NCBI RefSeq assembly: GCF_009882975.1
Contig: NZ_WTUX01000012.1
Span: forward strand, 6,820-70,819
DNA length: 64,000 nt
DNA from: Maritimibacter harenae
GTDB lineage: Bacteria > Pseudomonadota > Alphaproteobacteria > Rhodobacterales > Rhodobacteraceae
Direction of reading: 5' to 3'
The notes beneath the pieces were generated by a model, which was not told the DNA's origin, did not search any database, and worked only from the letters and a program-made list of their open reading frames with translations. Shown piece by piece: positions 1 to 9,177 of the stretch. Numbering within the stretch: position 1 is the stretch's first letter; each line of letters starts with the position of its first letter. Position numbers and translations under genes: made by a program.

Positions 1-1
1 G

Positions 2-331
2 AACTGGTCGACCGGCAAGGGCGGCATCCCGGCCGTGGGCGGCGCGATGGACCTGGTACAGTCCGCCAAACGCATCGCGGTGCTCACCGACCACGTGACC
101 AAGACCGGGGCGTCCAAGCTGGTCGAAGCCTGCACCCTGCCCCTCACCGGGGTTGGCTGCGTGACCCGCGTCTATACCTCGCTCGCCGTCATCGACGTGG
201 CGGACGGGCGCTTCATCCTACGCGAGAAGATCCCCGCGCTCTCTCTCGACGACCTCCGGGCGCTGACCGGCGCCCCGCTTCACACCGACGGCCCCGTGGC
301 CGACCTCACCTGCCCAAAGGAGCTGGCATGA
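2..331 (+). CDS. CoA-transferase subunit B, C-terminal part (5' end outside window)
   Basis: The C-terminal ~109 residues of a family I CoA transferase beta subunit. The conserved stretch ending in LTGVGCVTRVYT is typical of the PcaJ/ScoB/AtoA group, which moves CoA from succinyl-CoA or acetyl-CoA to a 3-oxoacid. The reading frame is open from base 2 and stops at TGA 329-331. That stop overlaps a downstream ATG (ATGA), the usual coupling of such genes to the next operon gene, but the next frame is only 29 codons long here. The exact acceptor (3-oxoadipate or acetoacetate) cannot be decided from this piece, although the motif resembles PcaJ. Confidence 0.85.
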   Translation, partial: NWSTGKGGIPAVGGAMDLVQSAKRIAVLTDHVTKTGASKLVEACTLPLTGVGCVTRVYTSLAVIDVADGRFILREKIPALSLDDLRALTGAPLHTDGPVADLTCPKELA

Positions 332-417
332 ACGACGTCTGTGGTTATGTCGACATTCTGTTCGCACATGCGCCCAACCGCACAACCGAATCTCGGATAG
401 TTCAAAGAAGACCCTGA
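328..417 (+). pseudogene. 29-codon remnant of a gene coupled to the CoA transferase
   Basis: An ATG overlaps the stop of the CoA-transferase gene in an ATGA arrangement, as expected for the next gene of an operon. The frame closes after 29 codons. In pcaIJF-type operons this position is held by a thiolase (pcaF), and the first residues (MNDVCGYV) are compatible with a thiolase beginning, but that is a guess. Downstream sequence is visibly more AT-rich and has no coding continuation. The operon appears to have been cut here by deletion or insertion. Confidence 0.4.
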
Positions 418-639
418 TGCCGCTTGATATCGTGAGCGATCCAGCTTCATGGACGCTGACAAAAAAACCGATTGAGCGACAACAAAAGCGCTGTCAACCT
501 ACAAACTCCGAAAATGAAGCCCATTGCGCCGGATGAGTTCAGGCAGAATCCTCGTGGTGTGGCGCCGCGCACAAAACAATGCAAAACGATCCAGAAACTT
601 GTCTTCGCCTGGCATCTCTAACGCGTCGACGTACAGCCT
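418..639. other. gene-free junction sequence
   Basis: No convincing reading frame, RNA gene or strong hairpin is visible. Base composition is lower in GC than the CoA-transferase gene on the left. It lies between a truncated operon and the convergent end of the accessory catabolic block, so it may contain the recombination junction. Confidence 0.4.
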
Positions 640-1746
640 TCAAACTGCTGCGATGTCATCGACATAGCCTTCGCGCCCACCAGCATAAATTAATTCAGTA
701 CGTGGCTGTTTGAGCGGCGCTCCTGATTTCAGGCGCTCGACGAGGTCAGGGTTGGCGAGAAATGGCCGTCCGAAGGCGATGATGTCGCACTTCCCTGCCG
801 CCAGTTCCGCCTCGGACTCGGCACGGTCGAATTGGCCCGCCGCGATCAGGAGGCCCGAGAAATACTCGCGCGCAATTGCCACGACATCTGCCTTTGGCAT
901 CGGAGCGTCGCTGTCGACGTTACCGGACACGCTCGGGCGTATCACGTGGACATAGCCCACACCGCTGCGCTCGGCATGTTTTAACTTGGCGATGTAGATG
1001 CCGAGAGGATCGTCGTCATGGATGTCGTTGAACGTGCCGAAAGGCGAAAACCGAATGCCGACGCGATCATGGCCGAAAACCTCTGCCACCACCGCGATTA
1101 CGCGATCTTGCAACCTGAGCCTGTTTTCGACCGACCCGCCCCACGCGTCGGTGCGAAGATTGGTGTTGGACGAGGCGAATTGTTCCAACAGGTACCCGTT
1201 CGCGGCATGTATCTCCAACCCGTCAAATCCGGCCGCCTTCGCATAGCGCGCGCATTGAGCATATTCGGCGATCACCTGTTCGATGGCGGCCTCCGACATT
1301 TCCATGGGAACCGGCATCTGGACCTGCACGCCGCCCTGTTTGTCAGAGATATTGAACGCGTCGGCCGCAACCGGCGACGGCCCGATGACGTCATGCCCAG
1401 TGGGAAGATTGTCTGGATGCGAGATACGCCCGCAATGCCAGACCTGAAGAACCGCCTTGGCCCCGCCTGCCTGAATGGCGGCGACAACCTTGGTCCAGAC
1501 ATCGAGGTGACGGTCACACCACAGCCCCGGCGTGCGGGGATACCCTGCCGCGCCCGCGCTGCATTGGGTGGCCTCCGTAATGATCAGCCCAGCCGAGCTG
1601 CGAGCACCATAATAGTCCGGCGCATAATCTGCGGGCGTCCACCCACCATCGAGCGCGCGGTGCCGCGTCATTGGCGCCATGGCAACCCGGTTTTGCAGGT
1701 CGAAAGCGCCCAGCTTCGCTGGTCCGAAAAGATCGGTTCCGGTCAT
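640..1746 (-). CDS. Old yellow enzyme-type NADH:flavin oxidoreductase
   Basis: A 368-residue FMN-dependent ene-reductase of the OYE/NemA family, close to the usual ~360 residues. Family marks seen are the N-terminal LFGPAKLGAFDLQNRVAMAP segment, the VLQVWHCGRISHP region that carries an FMN/substrate-binding histidine, GFDGLEIHAANGYLLEQF, and a C-terminal CDIIAFGRPFLANPDLV. The start at 1746 is chosen because GAGGGAGG stands just upstream. A longer frame exists but lacks family similarity. It is the last gene of the minus-strand cluster 1, 127 bp after the MBL hydrolase. Such enzymes reduce the C=C bond of alpha,beta-unsaturated carbonyls, so it could saturate an enone before or after Baeyer-Villiger oxidation (inference). 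Confidence 0.88.
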   Translation of the reverse strand: MTGTDLFGPAKLGAFDLQNRVAMAPMTRHRALDGGWTPADYAPDYYGARSSAGLIITEATQCSAGAAGYPRTPGLWCDRHLDVWTKVVAAIQAGGAKAVLQVWHCGRISHPDNLPTGHDVIGPSPVAADAFNISDKQGGVQVQMPVPMEMSEAAIEQVIAEYAQCARYAKAAGFDGLEIHAANGYLLEQFASSNTNLRTDAWGGSVENRLRLQDRVIAVVAEVFGHDRVGIRFSPFGTFNDIHDDDPLGIYIAKLKHAERSGVGYVHVIRPSVSGNVDSDAPMPKADVVAIAREYFSGLLIAAGQFDRAESEAELAAGKCDIIAFGRPFLANPDLVERLKSGAPLKQPRTELIYAGGREGYVDDIAAV

Positions 1747-1813
1747 GATAATACCTCCCTCGCCCGGCGCCCGCGGCGGCATCCGGAAATGTCGCATGTG
1801 AATTCGCCCGGTT

Positions 1814-1833
1814 GGACCGGACAAAGCCGGTCC
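1814..1833 (-). other. stem-loop between MBL hydrolase and OYE genes
   Basis: Seven-bp arms GGACCGG/CCGGTCC enclose a 6-nt loop, and a 3-bp outer extension is interrupted by one bulged base. No T-run follows on either strand, so it is more likely an mRNA-stability element or partial transcription barrier than a full terminator. Confidence 0.4.
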
Positions 1834-1873
1834 ACCACGCCCAGACGTGGATCGAGCGTCCGCCGATCCCGTT

Positions 1874-2782
1874 TCAGGGATCGCGCGGCGTCACCGGTTG
1901 CGGGACGAAACGATAGGTCCCGTCTTTGGCATCCACGATCGTTCCGACGCCCGGAAACGCAAAGTGATAGCCGTGAAAGGTGATGTCCTCCGCGACGACC
2001 TTGTCGAAAATGTCTGCCTTCGCTTTCGCCCCCATATCGGGGTCGGAATCGTAATCCATGTGGAAGTACCATTCCGGATGGTGCGGGTCGTAGACCTCGT
2101 GGTGTGCCAGATCGCCCGTGAACACCATCTTCTCCCCGTCGCTTTCGAACAGGAAAGCCGTCTGACCCAACGCATGACCTGCGACCGAGAAGGTCGTGAT
2201 ACCCGGCGCGATCTCGTCCCCCATCTTGAACAGCTTCAGCCGATCCCGATAGGGCGCGACCGCGTCCAGCGCCACCTGCGTCCACGGCCCGAGATGCGTA
2301 TTGGTCTCTTTGAGGTTGTCCTCGTTGGTCCACTCTTCCCAATCCGTCTCGCAGACATAGAGATCGGCGTTTGGAAAGACCGCCGTGCCGTCGGGATTGA
2401 TCAGGCCACAGGCATGGTCCGGGTGAAGGTGCGTCATCAGAACCGCGTCGACATCTTCCGGCGCATAGCCCGAGGCCCTCAGGTTTTCGACCATCCGGCC
2501 CATCATGTCGCCGAACCAGTCAATCGAACGTCCCATCCCGGCGTCGATCACGTACACCTTGTCGCCCGTGTTCATGAGCACCGGATTCAGGTCCATCGGG
2601 ATGTAATCGGCAGGAAGAAGGTATTGCGCCTTGAGCCGGTCCATTTCTTGCGCATCGGCGTTCGGATAGATCCCTTCATAGCTGTGATGAATCCAGCCGT
2701 CCCAGATAACCGTGCCTTCGAAAGCCCCGATGCTGAACCGATACCAGCCGGCATTCTGATCCTTTTTCAGTGGCGCTGCCAT
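1874..2782 (-). CDS. MBL-fold hydrolase, paralogue 1 (proposed ester/lactone hydrolase)
   Basis: A 302-residue metallo-beta-lactamase-fold protein with the metal motif THLHPDH (H118, H120, D122, H123), a later metal-ligand histidine in VAGHALGQTA, and TGDLAHHEVYD. No signal peptide, so cytoplasmic. It starts at 2782 behind GGGGAGGAAC, 20 bp after the BVMO gene. The protein is co-linear over its whole length with the product at 29895-30815, which also belongs to a BVMO locus. This repeated pairing suggests that it opens the ester or lactone made by the monooxygenase, as AHL-lactonase relatives in the same fold do with lactones. The hydrolase fold is certain; the substrate is inferred. Confidence 0.85.
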   Translation of the reverse strand: MAAPLKKDQNAGWYRFSIGAFEGTVIWDGWIHHSYEGIYPNADAQEMDRLKAQYLLPADYIPMDLNPVLMNTGDKVYVIDAGMGRSIDWFGDMMGRMVENLRASGYAPEDVDAVLMTHLHPDHACGLINPDGTAVFPNADLYVCETDWEEWTNEDNLKETNTHLGPWTQVALDAVAPYRDRLKLFKMGDEIAPGITTFSVAGHALGQTAFLFESDGEKMVFTGDLAHHEVYDPHHPEWYFHMDYDSDPDMGAKAKADIFDKVVAEDITFHGYHFAFPGVGTIVDAKDGTYRFVPQPVTPRDP

Positions 2783-2802
2783 GATGTTCCTCCCCTATTG
2801 CC

Positions 2803-4473
2803 CTAAGAATTCGCGACGCTTGTCGGGCGCGTCGCAGACTCTGCATTCGTGCCGGGTTCTTCGCCAAACGCGAAGCCTTTGTAGCCCGCATCGGTAATAT
2901 CCTTCACGTCGCTCATGTATTGGGCCATGCCTGCCATGTAGAAATAGTTCTGGCGCGACTTGCCTTCGACGTTGGAGCCGTTGATCCAGCTATCGGTTTT
3001 GGAGAAAAGCGTCATGGCTGCAACTTCGTCACACGCTTTGACCCACTCATCCTCGGCCTTCTGCGTGACCTCGAAACTTCCAGCGCCGCGGTCCAGCGTT
3101 TCCTTGATGGCTCCGGCGATCCAGTTCACCTGCCATTCGTGTACCAGCGGCTGGCTCGTGAAAGGGCTAAACGGTCCAAAGATCATGAACATGTTCGGAA
3201 ACCCGGAAATGCACAGGCCCATCATTGCGGTCGGGTGGTCTTTCCACTTGTCCGCCAGGGCAAGCCCGTCGCGTCCCGTCGTGTCGATCTTCAGGTAATT
3301 GCCGGTTATGGCGTCAAACCCGGTGGCGTAGATGATCACATCGACCTCGATCACGCGGCCCGACTGGAGCTTGAGACCCTCCGCCAAAATCCGGTCGATC
3401 CGATCTTCCTTCACGTCGACAAGGGTGACGTTGTCCTTGTTGAAGGTCTCGTAATAGTCGTCTGTCGCGAGCGGCCGTTTGGCATAGAAATCGCTCGGCA
3501 TCAGCTTTTCCGCGGTCTCGGGATCGTCGACGATCTCGGAGATCTTCTTGCGCACGAAATCGGTGGCGGCCTTGTTGGCGGCTTCATCCACGATGATGTC
3601 CGAGAACGTGTTCAACATGAAGGCAAAGCCGTTGCCGTTTTGCCAGGCGTCTTCGAACACGCGCTCGCGCTCTTCTGCCGTTACGTCATGCGCCGAGATG
3701 GTGGCTTCCTTAAACCCAAAGACGGCAGCCGTATCCAGTTGCCAGTCCCGGAAGGCAGCCGGGTCTTCCTTGATCCGGGCGCGTTCGTGTTCGGGGAACG
3801 GGCCACAGCCAAGGGGCACGACGTATTGTGGCGTCCGTTGCAGGACAAAAAGCTCGTCCACACTTTTGGAAAGCTCTACGATCATCTGCGTCCCAGTCGA
3901 GCCGGTGCCGATCACGGCCACCCGCTTGCCGGAGAGGTCTGCGTCGTCGGGCCAACGGGCGGCGTGGTGAACGATGCCCTTGAAGTCGGCTTCGCCCGGA
4001 AAAGAGGGGACTTTGGTAGAGGACAAAAGCCCCACGCCCTCGATCACGAATTTCGCGCGGAAGGTCTGGCCACCGGCTGTTGTTAACTCCCACTTGGCCA
4101 AGTCTTCGATCCATTCCGCTTTCACGATGCGGGTTGAGAAATTGATAGACCGTTTCAGATCGTGCTTGTCCGCAACCGCGTTCATATAGGACAGCACTTC
4201 AGGCTGAAGCGGATACCGTTCGCTCCACTCCCATTCCTTCATCAGGGTTTCATCGAACGAGTACTGATAAACATGCGCTTCCGTGTCGACGCGGCAGCCG
4301 GGGTAACGGTTCCAGTACCAGGTACCGCCCACGCCGCCAGCGTCGTCGAAGGCCTGCGCGTTGAGGTCAAGATCGTCGCGCACCTTCTTCAGTGCATACA
4401 GCCCGGCAAACCCCGCGCCGATAACGGCCACGTCTAGTTCGAGACCGTTAAGTCCTTGTGCCTCTCGTGTCAT
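2803..4473 (-). CDS. Baeyer-Villiger flavin monooxygenase, paralogue 1
   Basis: A 556-residue class B, FAD/NADPH-dependent monooxygenase that converts ketones to esters or lactones. Seen: the N-terminal Rossmann motif GAGFAG (20-24), the long BVMO fingerprint GGTWYWNRYPGCRVD (~49-63), the canonical FxGxxxHxxxWP fingerprint with F164, G166, H170, W174 and P175, and the second Rossmann motif GTGSTG (189-194). Length and motif order match cyclohexanone/phenylacetone-type enzymes. The start at 4473 has AAGGGAGTG upstream. It follows the ABC permease by 39 bp and precedes the MBL hydrolase by 20 bp, so import, oxygenation and hydrolysis appear to share one transcript. Confidence 0.95.
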   Translation of the reverse strand: MTREAQGLNGLELDVAVIGAGFAGLYALKKVRDDLDLNAQAFDDAGGVGGTWYWNRYPGCRVDTEAHVYQYSFDETLMKEWEWSERYPLQPEVLSYMNAVADKHDLKRSINFSTRIVKAEWIEDLAKWELTTAGGQTFRAKFVIEGVGLLSSTKVPSFPGEADFKGIVHHAARWPDDADLSGKRVAVIGTGSTGTQMIVELSKSVDELFVLQRTPQYVVPLGCGPFPEHERARIKEDPAAFRDWQLDTAAVFGFKEATISAHDVTAEERERVFEDAWQNGNGFAFMLNTFSDIIVDEAANKAATDFVRKKISEIVDDPETAEKLMPSDFYAKRPLATDDYYETFNKDNVTLVDVKEDRIDRILAEGLKLQSGRVIEVDVIIYATGFDAITGNYLKIDTTGRDGLALADKWKDHPTAMMGLCISGFPNMFMIFGPFSPFTSQPLVHEWQVNWIAGAIKETLDRGAGSFEVTQKAEDEWVKACDEVAAMTLFSKTDSWINGSNVEGKSRQNYFYMAGMAQYMSDVKDITDAGYKGFAFGEEPGTNAESATRPTSVANS

Positions 4474-4512
4474 GTCTCACTCCCTTTTTAATTCTCACCG
4501 ATCGTATCGGTG

Positions 4513-5589
4513 TCAGGACTGCGTCGTCCCTTTTTCCAAATCTTGCTTGCTGGCAGCGACGCTTGCGCCTGCCGCCAGTCGTGGGTTGCGTTTAAGAAGG
4601 CGAAGAATATCGTCGAAATTCCGAAGCGCGGTGGCCACAACGACTGCAACCGCCTGAACCAACAACTGCCCTGCCGTGCCGGCCCCCATGGCCAGAACAA
4701 GCTGGCCAAGCTGGACCATGAAGAGCGCTGCGACCGCGCTTGCCAGAACGCTCCCCGTGCCACCGCCGAAAGCTGTGCCCCCGACCACCACAGCGGCGAT
4801 CCCCGGCAGCAGGTATTCGGGCCCGGCGATATGCGAGGCCGAGCCAATCACGCCGGACAGCAGGATACCCGTGACGGCGAAACAGGCGCTCGCAAAGGCA
4901 TAGGTCCCGATGATGTACGCATTCACATTGATCCCGGCGGCCAGCGCCATACGCGGCGCGGCGCCGACAAACCGATATTCGCGACCAAGCCTCGTGCGGT
5001 TCATGACAAACGCGACGACAGCGATAAAAGCCACGGCGACCCAAAGTGTCGCGGGCAGACCGAGCAGCTTGCTCGACGCGAACGCCTCGATCCCCGGTGG
5101 CGTCACGCTGACCCGGTTCCCGGAAATCATCCGGACCAGACCAAGGAAAATGGCATTGGAGGCAAGCGTCGCGACAATCGGCATAATGTTGATACGCGAC
5201 ACGAGGACGCCGTTGAACGCCCCAAGAACAAGGGCCGCCAGCAGCGTGACCGCCACACCAAGACCGTCCATGCCTAAATCGGCACCGAACCGAGCCGCCA
5301 TGACGCCTCCGAGGGCCACAAGCGCTACCACCGACATGTCCAACCCGCGCAACTGAATAACGACGGTTTGCCCGATCGCGACAATGGCCAATAGGGACGC
5401 GAAGGGCAGCATCGCCATAAGTGAGGTGGGGCGCATGGTGCCGGGTGCAATGACCAGCGACACCAAAAACAGCGCCACCGTCGCGATCCAAATCCACCCG
5501 AAATCACCGACCTTAAAGGACCGGTGTCGGGTCCTCGAACCCGAAGTCGCTGCAGGCATGTTTTCAGTATTCCGCGCATCCGACATCAT
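4513..5589 (-). CDS. Sugar-type ABC importer permease, separate subunit (system 1)
   Basis: A 358-residue RbsC/BPD_transp_2-type inner-membrane permease with about eight to ten hydrophobic segments. The family signature VIQLRGLDMSVVALVALGG is in the N-terminal half and IAAVVVGGTAFGGGTGSV near the C-terminus. The start at 5589 overlaps the stop of the ATPase-permease fusion (ATGATG, with TGA inside), so the two are translationally coupled. It probably pairs with the permease half of that fusion to form a heterodimeric channel, instead of the RbsC homodimer. Confidence 0.9.
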   Translation of the reverse strand: MMSDARNTENMPAATSGSRTRHRSFKVGDFGWIWIATVALFLVSLVIAPGTMRPTSLMAMLPFASLLAIVAIGQTVVIQLRGLDMSVVALVALGGVMAARFGADLGMDGLGVAVTLLAALVLGAFNGVLVSRINIMPIVATLASNAIFLGLVRMISGNRVSVTPPGIEAFASSKLLGLPATLWVAVAFIAVVAFVMNRTRLGREYRFVGAAPRMALAAGINVNAYIIGTYAFASACFAVTGILLSGVIGSASHIAGPEYLLPGIAAVVVGGTAFGGGTGSVLASAVAALFMVQLGQLVLAMGAGTAGQLLVQAVAVVVATALRNFDDILRLLKRNPRLAAGASVAASKQDLEKGTTQS

Positions 5590-8072
5590 GACGCCAACAC
5601 CCTCTTCCGGCTGAACGAATAAAGCGCGACCGAGGCCAGGATCATGACGCCAAGGAGGTAAGAACTCCACGCGCTGTCGAGCCTGATAAACGATGCGACC
5701 TGATTGACCTGCACGATCAGCACCGCGCCCAGGAACGCGCCGAAAAATGACCCCCGCCCGCCAAACAGCGACGCACCACCGATAACAGCCGCCGCGATCG
5801 AGGACAGGGTGTAGCCAAGCCCGGCCCGCGCGTCGCCGATCCCGACCTGCGCGATCAAGGTGATCCCCGCGATGCCCGCAAGCATGGAACAGCCGACATA
5901 GGCCAGCAGCCGCATGGCGCGCGGAGACACGCCCATGACCCGCGCCACTTCGGGCGCCGATCCATGTGCGCGTAGCCGAAGCCCGGTCGGCGCTCCTTTG
6001 GAGATGCGTTCCAGCAGCAGACCCAACGCAACGGCCACCAGAAAACCGATCGGAATGAACCAGACGCGTGCTGCGATCCCGTCGAGAATATCGAAATCCG
6101 TCATGCCGCCCGGCATCGGTCGCAGCAGAAGCGATACGGCCTGCAACCCCAAATAGGTTGACAAAGTCGCGATCAGCGGATGTAGCCTTACGATATCGGT
6201 CAGGGCGAAGTTCAAGACGCCGACGCCGACGGCGGTCGCAAGGATTGCGCCCCATCCAAGCATCTGCATCGCGGTAGACGCATCATCAAACAAGAAGAAC
6301 GATCCGACGACGCCAACCAGACCCATCAGCGGACCGACGGACAGATCGATGCCGCCGACAAGCATCAGCATCTGCTGCCCGTACGATACGAACGCCAGCG
6401 TCGCGACCAGCGTCATCATCGCCGCAAGTCCGCGCGGGGTCAGGTAGGTCGGATTGATCGATACGGCCACGATTCCCAGCAAAAGGATCGCGACACCGAC
6501 AATCGCAGCCGGAGCCCAGTCGCCAGCCGCCCAGTGCACGAGAGGCGACACCCGTTTTTCGCTCCGCTTGCGTTCGCTCGTGGCGCGCAGGATCGCGCCG
6601 GTGATCGCATTGTCGCTCAGTCCCTCGCCGTCCAAACGCTCAAGGATCATCCCGCGCGAGAACACGTTCACCCGGTCACACAGACCGGCAAGTTCGCTTG
6701 AATCCGAAGACAGCACGATGACCGCGACGCCCGAGGCCGCGATCTGCCTCAGAATGCCGTAGATTTCGGATCTGGCTCCCACATCCACACCCTGCGTCGG
6801 CTCATCGACCAAAAGGACCGAAGGTCTGCGCGCGATGACGCTCGCCAGAATGACTTTCTGCTGATTGCCGCCAGACAGGTTCCCGATCAGCGTTTCAACG
6901 TCGGGCGTCTTGACGGAATACGCCCGGATCGCCTCTTGCGCCCGTTCGACTTCCCGCTGCGAATGCAGGATCGGACCCGCTGCGTTCTGGCCAATCGACC
7001 GGATCGAAAAATTCTCGCGCACGGACAGGGTTGGCGCCATGCCTTCGCGCAACCGGTCATCGGGCAGGAAAGAAAACCCGGCGCGCAGCGCGGCTTTCGG
7101 CGATGAAACTGACACCTTCTTGCCGCCAATGACGACCTGACCACCCGACGGCGCGTTCAGACCGGCAAGCGCCCGCAGGAATTCGCGTTGTCCGTTTGCA
7201 TCGATCCCGGCAAGCCCGACGATTTCGCCCTGCCGTACGAACATCGATACGTCATGAAACCCACGACCAGTCAACCCCTGAACGTCCAGCACGTGTGGCG
7301 CGTCAACCTCGATGTCGACCTTGGCCGGAAATTCCTCGTCCAGAGGCATTCCGACAATCTTTTCAATGATATCCGCCTCAGACAGCCCATTGGCGTCGCA
7401 GGTGTCAATCGTCTGGCCATCGCGCAGGATCGTCAGGCGATCGGCGATGGCCTGAACCTCTTTGATCCGGTGCGAGATATAAACAATCGCGCAGCCCGAC
7501 GCGGCAAGCGCACGGATTTTTTCGAACAGCAGCGCCACGTCTTCGGCGACAAGATGCTCCGTCGGTTCATCCAGAACCAGCACGCGAACGTCGCCGGACA
7601 GCGCCTTGACGATCTCAACGATGAACCGCTTTTCTGGATTGAGCGTTTCGATCCGCGTATCCACATCGATGTCGCAATGCTCGCTCCATGACGCGATTGC
7701 GTCCCGTGCGAAGTCACGCATTTTTCGGACCGGGGGCCGTGCATCCTGCGGCAAGGCCAGAAAGATGTTCTCGGCAACAGTCAGGTCGGGCAAGAGGTGC
7801 GGCTCCTGCCGCACGATGGTCAAACCGAGTTTGCGGCAAAGCTCCGGGTTGCCCGCCACATCCTGACCGAGAAGGGACACACGCCCCTCCTCTGCCAACG
7901 TAGCGCCAGAGGCGACTCCCATCAGGGTGGACTTGCCGGCGCCATTTTCGCCGACAAGTCCGTGTACCTCACCGGCGAGGACAGAAAAGCTCACGCCATC
8001 TAGGGCCTTAACACCCGGATAGAATTTGCTCACATCCTTGAGTTCAAGGCATGTTTCCTGCGCATTCGACAT
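5586..8072 (-). CDS. Fused ABC ATPase-permease of a sugar-type importer (system 1)
   Basis: An 828-residue fusion. Residues 1-~500 form a duplicated RbsA/MglA-like ATPase and ~520-828 an RbsC-like permease (MLVGGIDLSVG and IAAAVIGGASLFGGRG are visible). NBD1 has Walker A GENGAGKST (41-49) and Walker B VLVLDEP (164-170), but the ABC signature is degenerate (LNPEKRFIVEI, 144-154). NBD2 has a canonical LSGGNQQK (399-406) and VLLVDEP, but a degenerate P-loop (GIDANGQRE, 289-297). Taken together one complete composite ATP site remains. Normally these are two proteins (~500 and ~330 residues). It is followed by a coupled second permease and preceded by the binding protein. The substrate is unknown. 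Confidence 0.92.
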   Translation of the reverse strand: MSNAQETCLELKDVSKFYPGVKALDGVSFSVLAGEVHGLVGENGAGKSTLMGVASGATLAEEGRVSLLGQDVAGNPELCRKLGLTIVRQEPHLLPDLTVAENIFLALPQDARPPVRKMRDFARDAIASWSEHCDIDVDTRIETLNPEKRFIVEIVKALSGDVRVLVLDEPTEHLVAEDVALLFEKIRALAASGCAIVYISHRIKEVQAIADRLTILRDGQTIDTCDANGLSEADIIEKIVGMPLDEEFPAKVDIEVDAPHVLDVQGLTGRGFHDVSMFVRQGEIVGLAGIDANGQREFLRALAGLNAPSGGQVVIGGKKVSVSSPKAALRAGFSFLPDDRLREGMAPTLSVRENFSIRSIGQNAAGPILHSQREVERAQEAIRAYSVKTPDVETLIGNLSGGNQQKVILASVIARRPSVLLVDEPTQGVDVGARSEIYGILRQIAASGVAVIVLSSDSSELAGLCDRVNVFSRGMILERLDGEGLSDNAITGAILRATSERKRSEKRVSPLVHWAAGDWAPAAIVGVAILLLGIVAVSINPTYLTPRGLAAMMTLVATLAFVSYGQQMLMLVGGIDLSVGPLMGLVGVVGSFFLFDDASTAMQMLGWGAILATAVGVGVLNFALTDIVRLHPLIATLSTYLGLQAVSLLLRPMPGGMTDFDILDGIAARVWFIPIGFLVAVALGLLLERISKGAPTGLRLRAHGSAPEVARVMGVSPRAMRLLAYVGCSMLAGIAGITLIAQVGIGDARAGLGYTLSSIAAAVIGGASLFGGRGSFFGAFLGAVLIVQVNQVASFIRLDSAWSSYLLGVMILASVALYSFSRKRVLAS

Positions 8073-8097
8073 GACTCGCCGTTCCTTGAGTGCCCGA

Positions 8098-9177
8098 TTA
8101 CCGGTTGAAGATTTCCTGAAGCTGCTCTTCAGTCAGAGCGGCAGACAGGTCGGCATCCGGCGGCGCATTGGGATCACAGGCAGGCGTCAGACCGCCAAAA
8201 CTGTCGGCAAAGGCCGGGAACGAAACCGACACAGACTCGTCGTTCTCTGTGCCCTGGTGGATGGCCATCGCCTTGCGCAGACCATACCGCGCCAGACGGT
8301 TGAGACCGTCGACCGAGAAGTATTCCCATTCGGCGTCGGTGCCTTCGTCTTCGACGAACATGCAGTTCAGTTCGTTGTTGCTTGCAACCGTCGCGATAGC
8401 CGGAACATCAAGGCCCGCCTGTTTGAACGCACGAACGGCAGCCACGGCAGTCACGCCATAGTCGGTCACCACCACGTCAATATCGTCAAACTGCGAAATC
8501 GCGCCCGATACGGCCTGCTGGGCATCCGTCGCGGACCAGTTGGTGACGACGTAATTGTCCTGAAGCAGGCTGACACCCTCATAGGACTCCAACCCCGCCT
8601 TGAACCCGTCAAGGAAACCCTGGGACGACGCCGAACCGGCGAGACCGCCAAGGAACAGCACGTTGGCATCGGGGATGTTGTTCCCGACCCAATCGGCCCA
8701 GAGCTTGCCGGTTTCTTGTTGGTCGATGTAAATGTTTTCCGAGAAGTCGCGACCGGCTTCACCGTTGATCTTTGAGAAATACGGCACCACGGTAACACCG
8801 TCGCGCATTGCGGAACGGTAGGCCGGAATGGACGCTTCGCCGAAATCGGTGAAGGTGACGATGATATCGACGCCCTGTGCGACCAGGCTGGAAATGTCGC
8901 CATTGTATTTCTGCGCGTCACCGGACGCATCCATATAGATGACGTCTTCGATGTTGGCGCATTTAGACGCTTCGTGCCGGAATTCGGCCAAGCTCGTCAG
9001 ACGCCAGGTGTTGCCGCCGAACCCGTCGGTCAGTGCGACGGTGACCGGCTTGTCTCCACACATTGGGGCAATATCTGCGCCGATGTCGGCCTGCACGTCC
9101 TGCGCCAAGGCGCCGGATGAAATGCAGCCCATTGCAAGGCCGGCCACAAGACCAGCGTATTGTTTGGGGTTCTTCAT
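8098..9177 (-). CDS. Periplasmic substrate-binding protein, sugar type (system 1)
   Basis: A 359-residue protein with a Sec signal peptide (MKNPKQYAGLVAGLAMG..., likely cut after SSGALA) followed by a Peripla_BP-type domain. Marks are VALTDGFGGNTWR near the N-terminus, LVAQGVDIIVTFTDFG and VLFLGGLAGSASSQGFLDG. The start at 9177 has GGAGGAAAG at ideal distance. It heads the importer genes and is 25 bp upstream of the fused ATPase-permease. The motif DGFGxNxWR is shared with the binding protein at 27065-28225, so the two importers are paralogous. It is unlike classical ribose or xylose binders in detail, and the ligand may not be a sugar. Confidence 0.88.
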   Translation of the reverse strand: MKNPKQYAGLVAGLAMGCISSGALAQDVQADIGADIAPMCGDKPVTVALTDGFGGNTWRLTSLAEFRHEASKCANIEDVIYMDASGDAQKYNGDISSLVAQGVDIIVTFTDFGEASIPAYRSAMRDGVTVVPYFSKINGEAGRDFSENIYIDQQETGKLWADWVGNNIPDANVLFLGGLAGSASSQGFLDGFKAGLESYEGVSLLQDNYVVTNWSATDAQQAVSGAISQFDDIDVVVTDYGVTAVAAVRAFKQAGLDVPAIATVASNNELNCMFVEDEGTDAEWEYFSVDGLNRLARYGLRKAMAIHQGTENDESVSVSFPAFADSFGGLTPACDPNAPPDADLSAALTEEQLQEIFNR

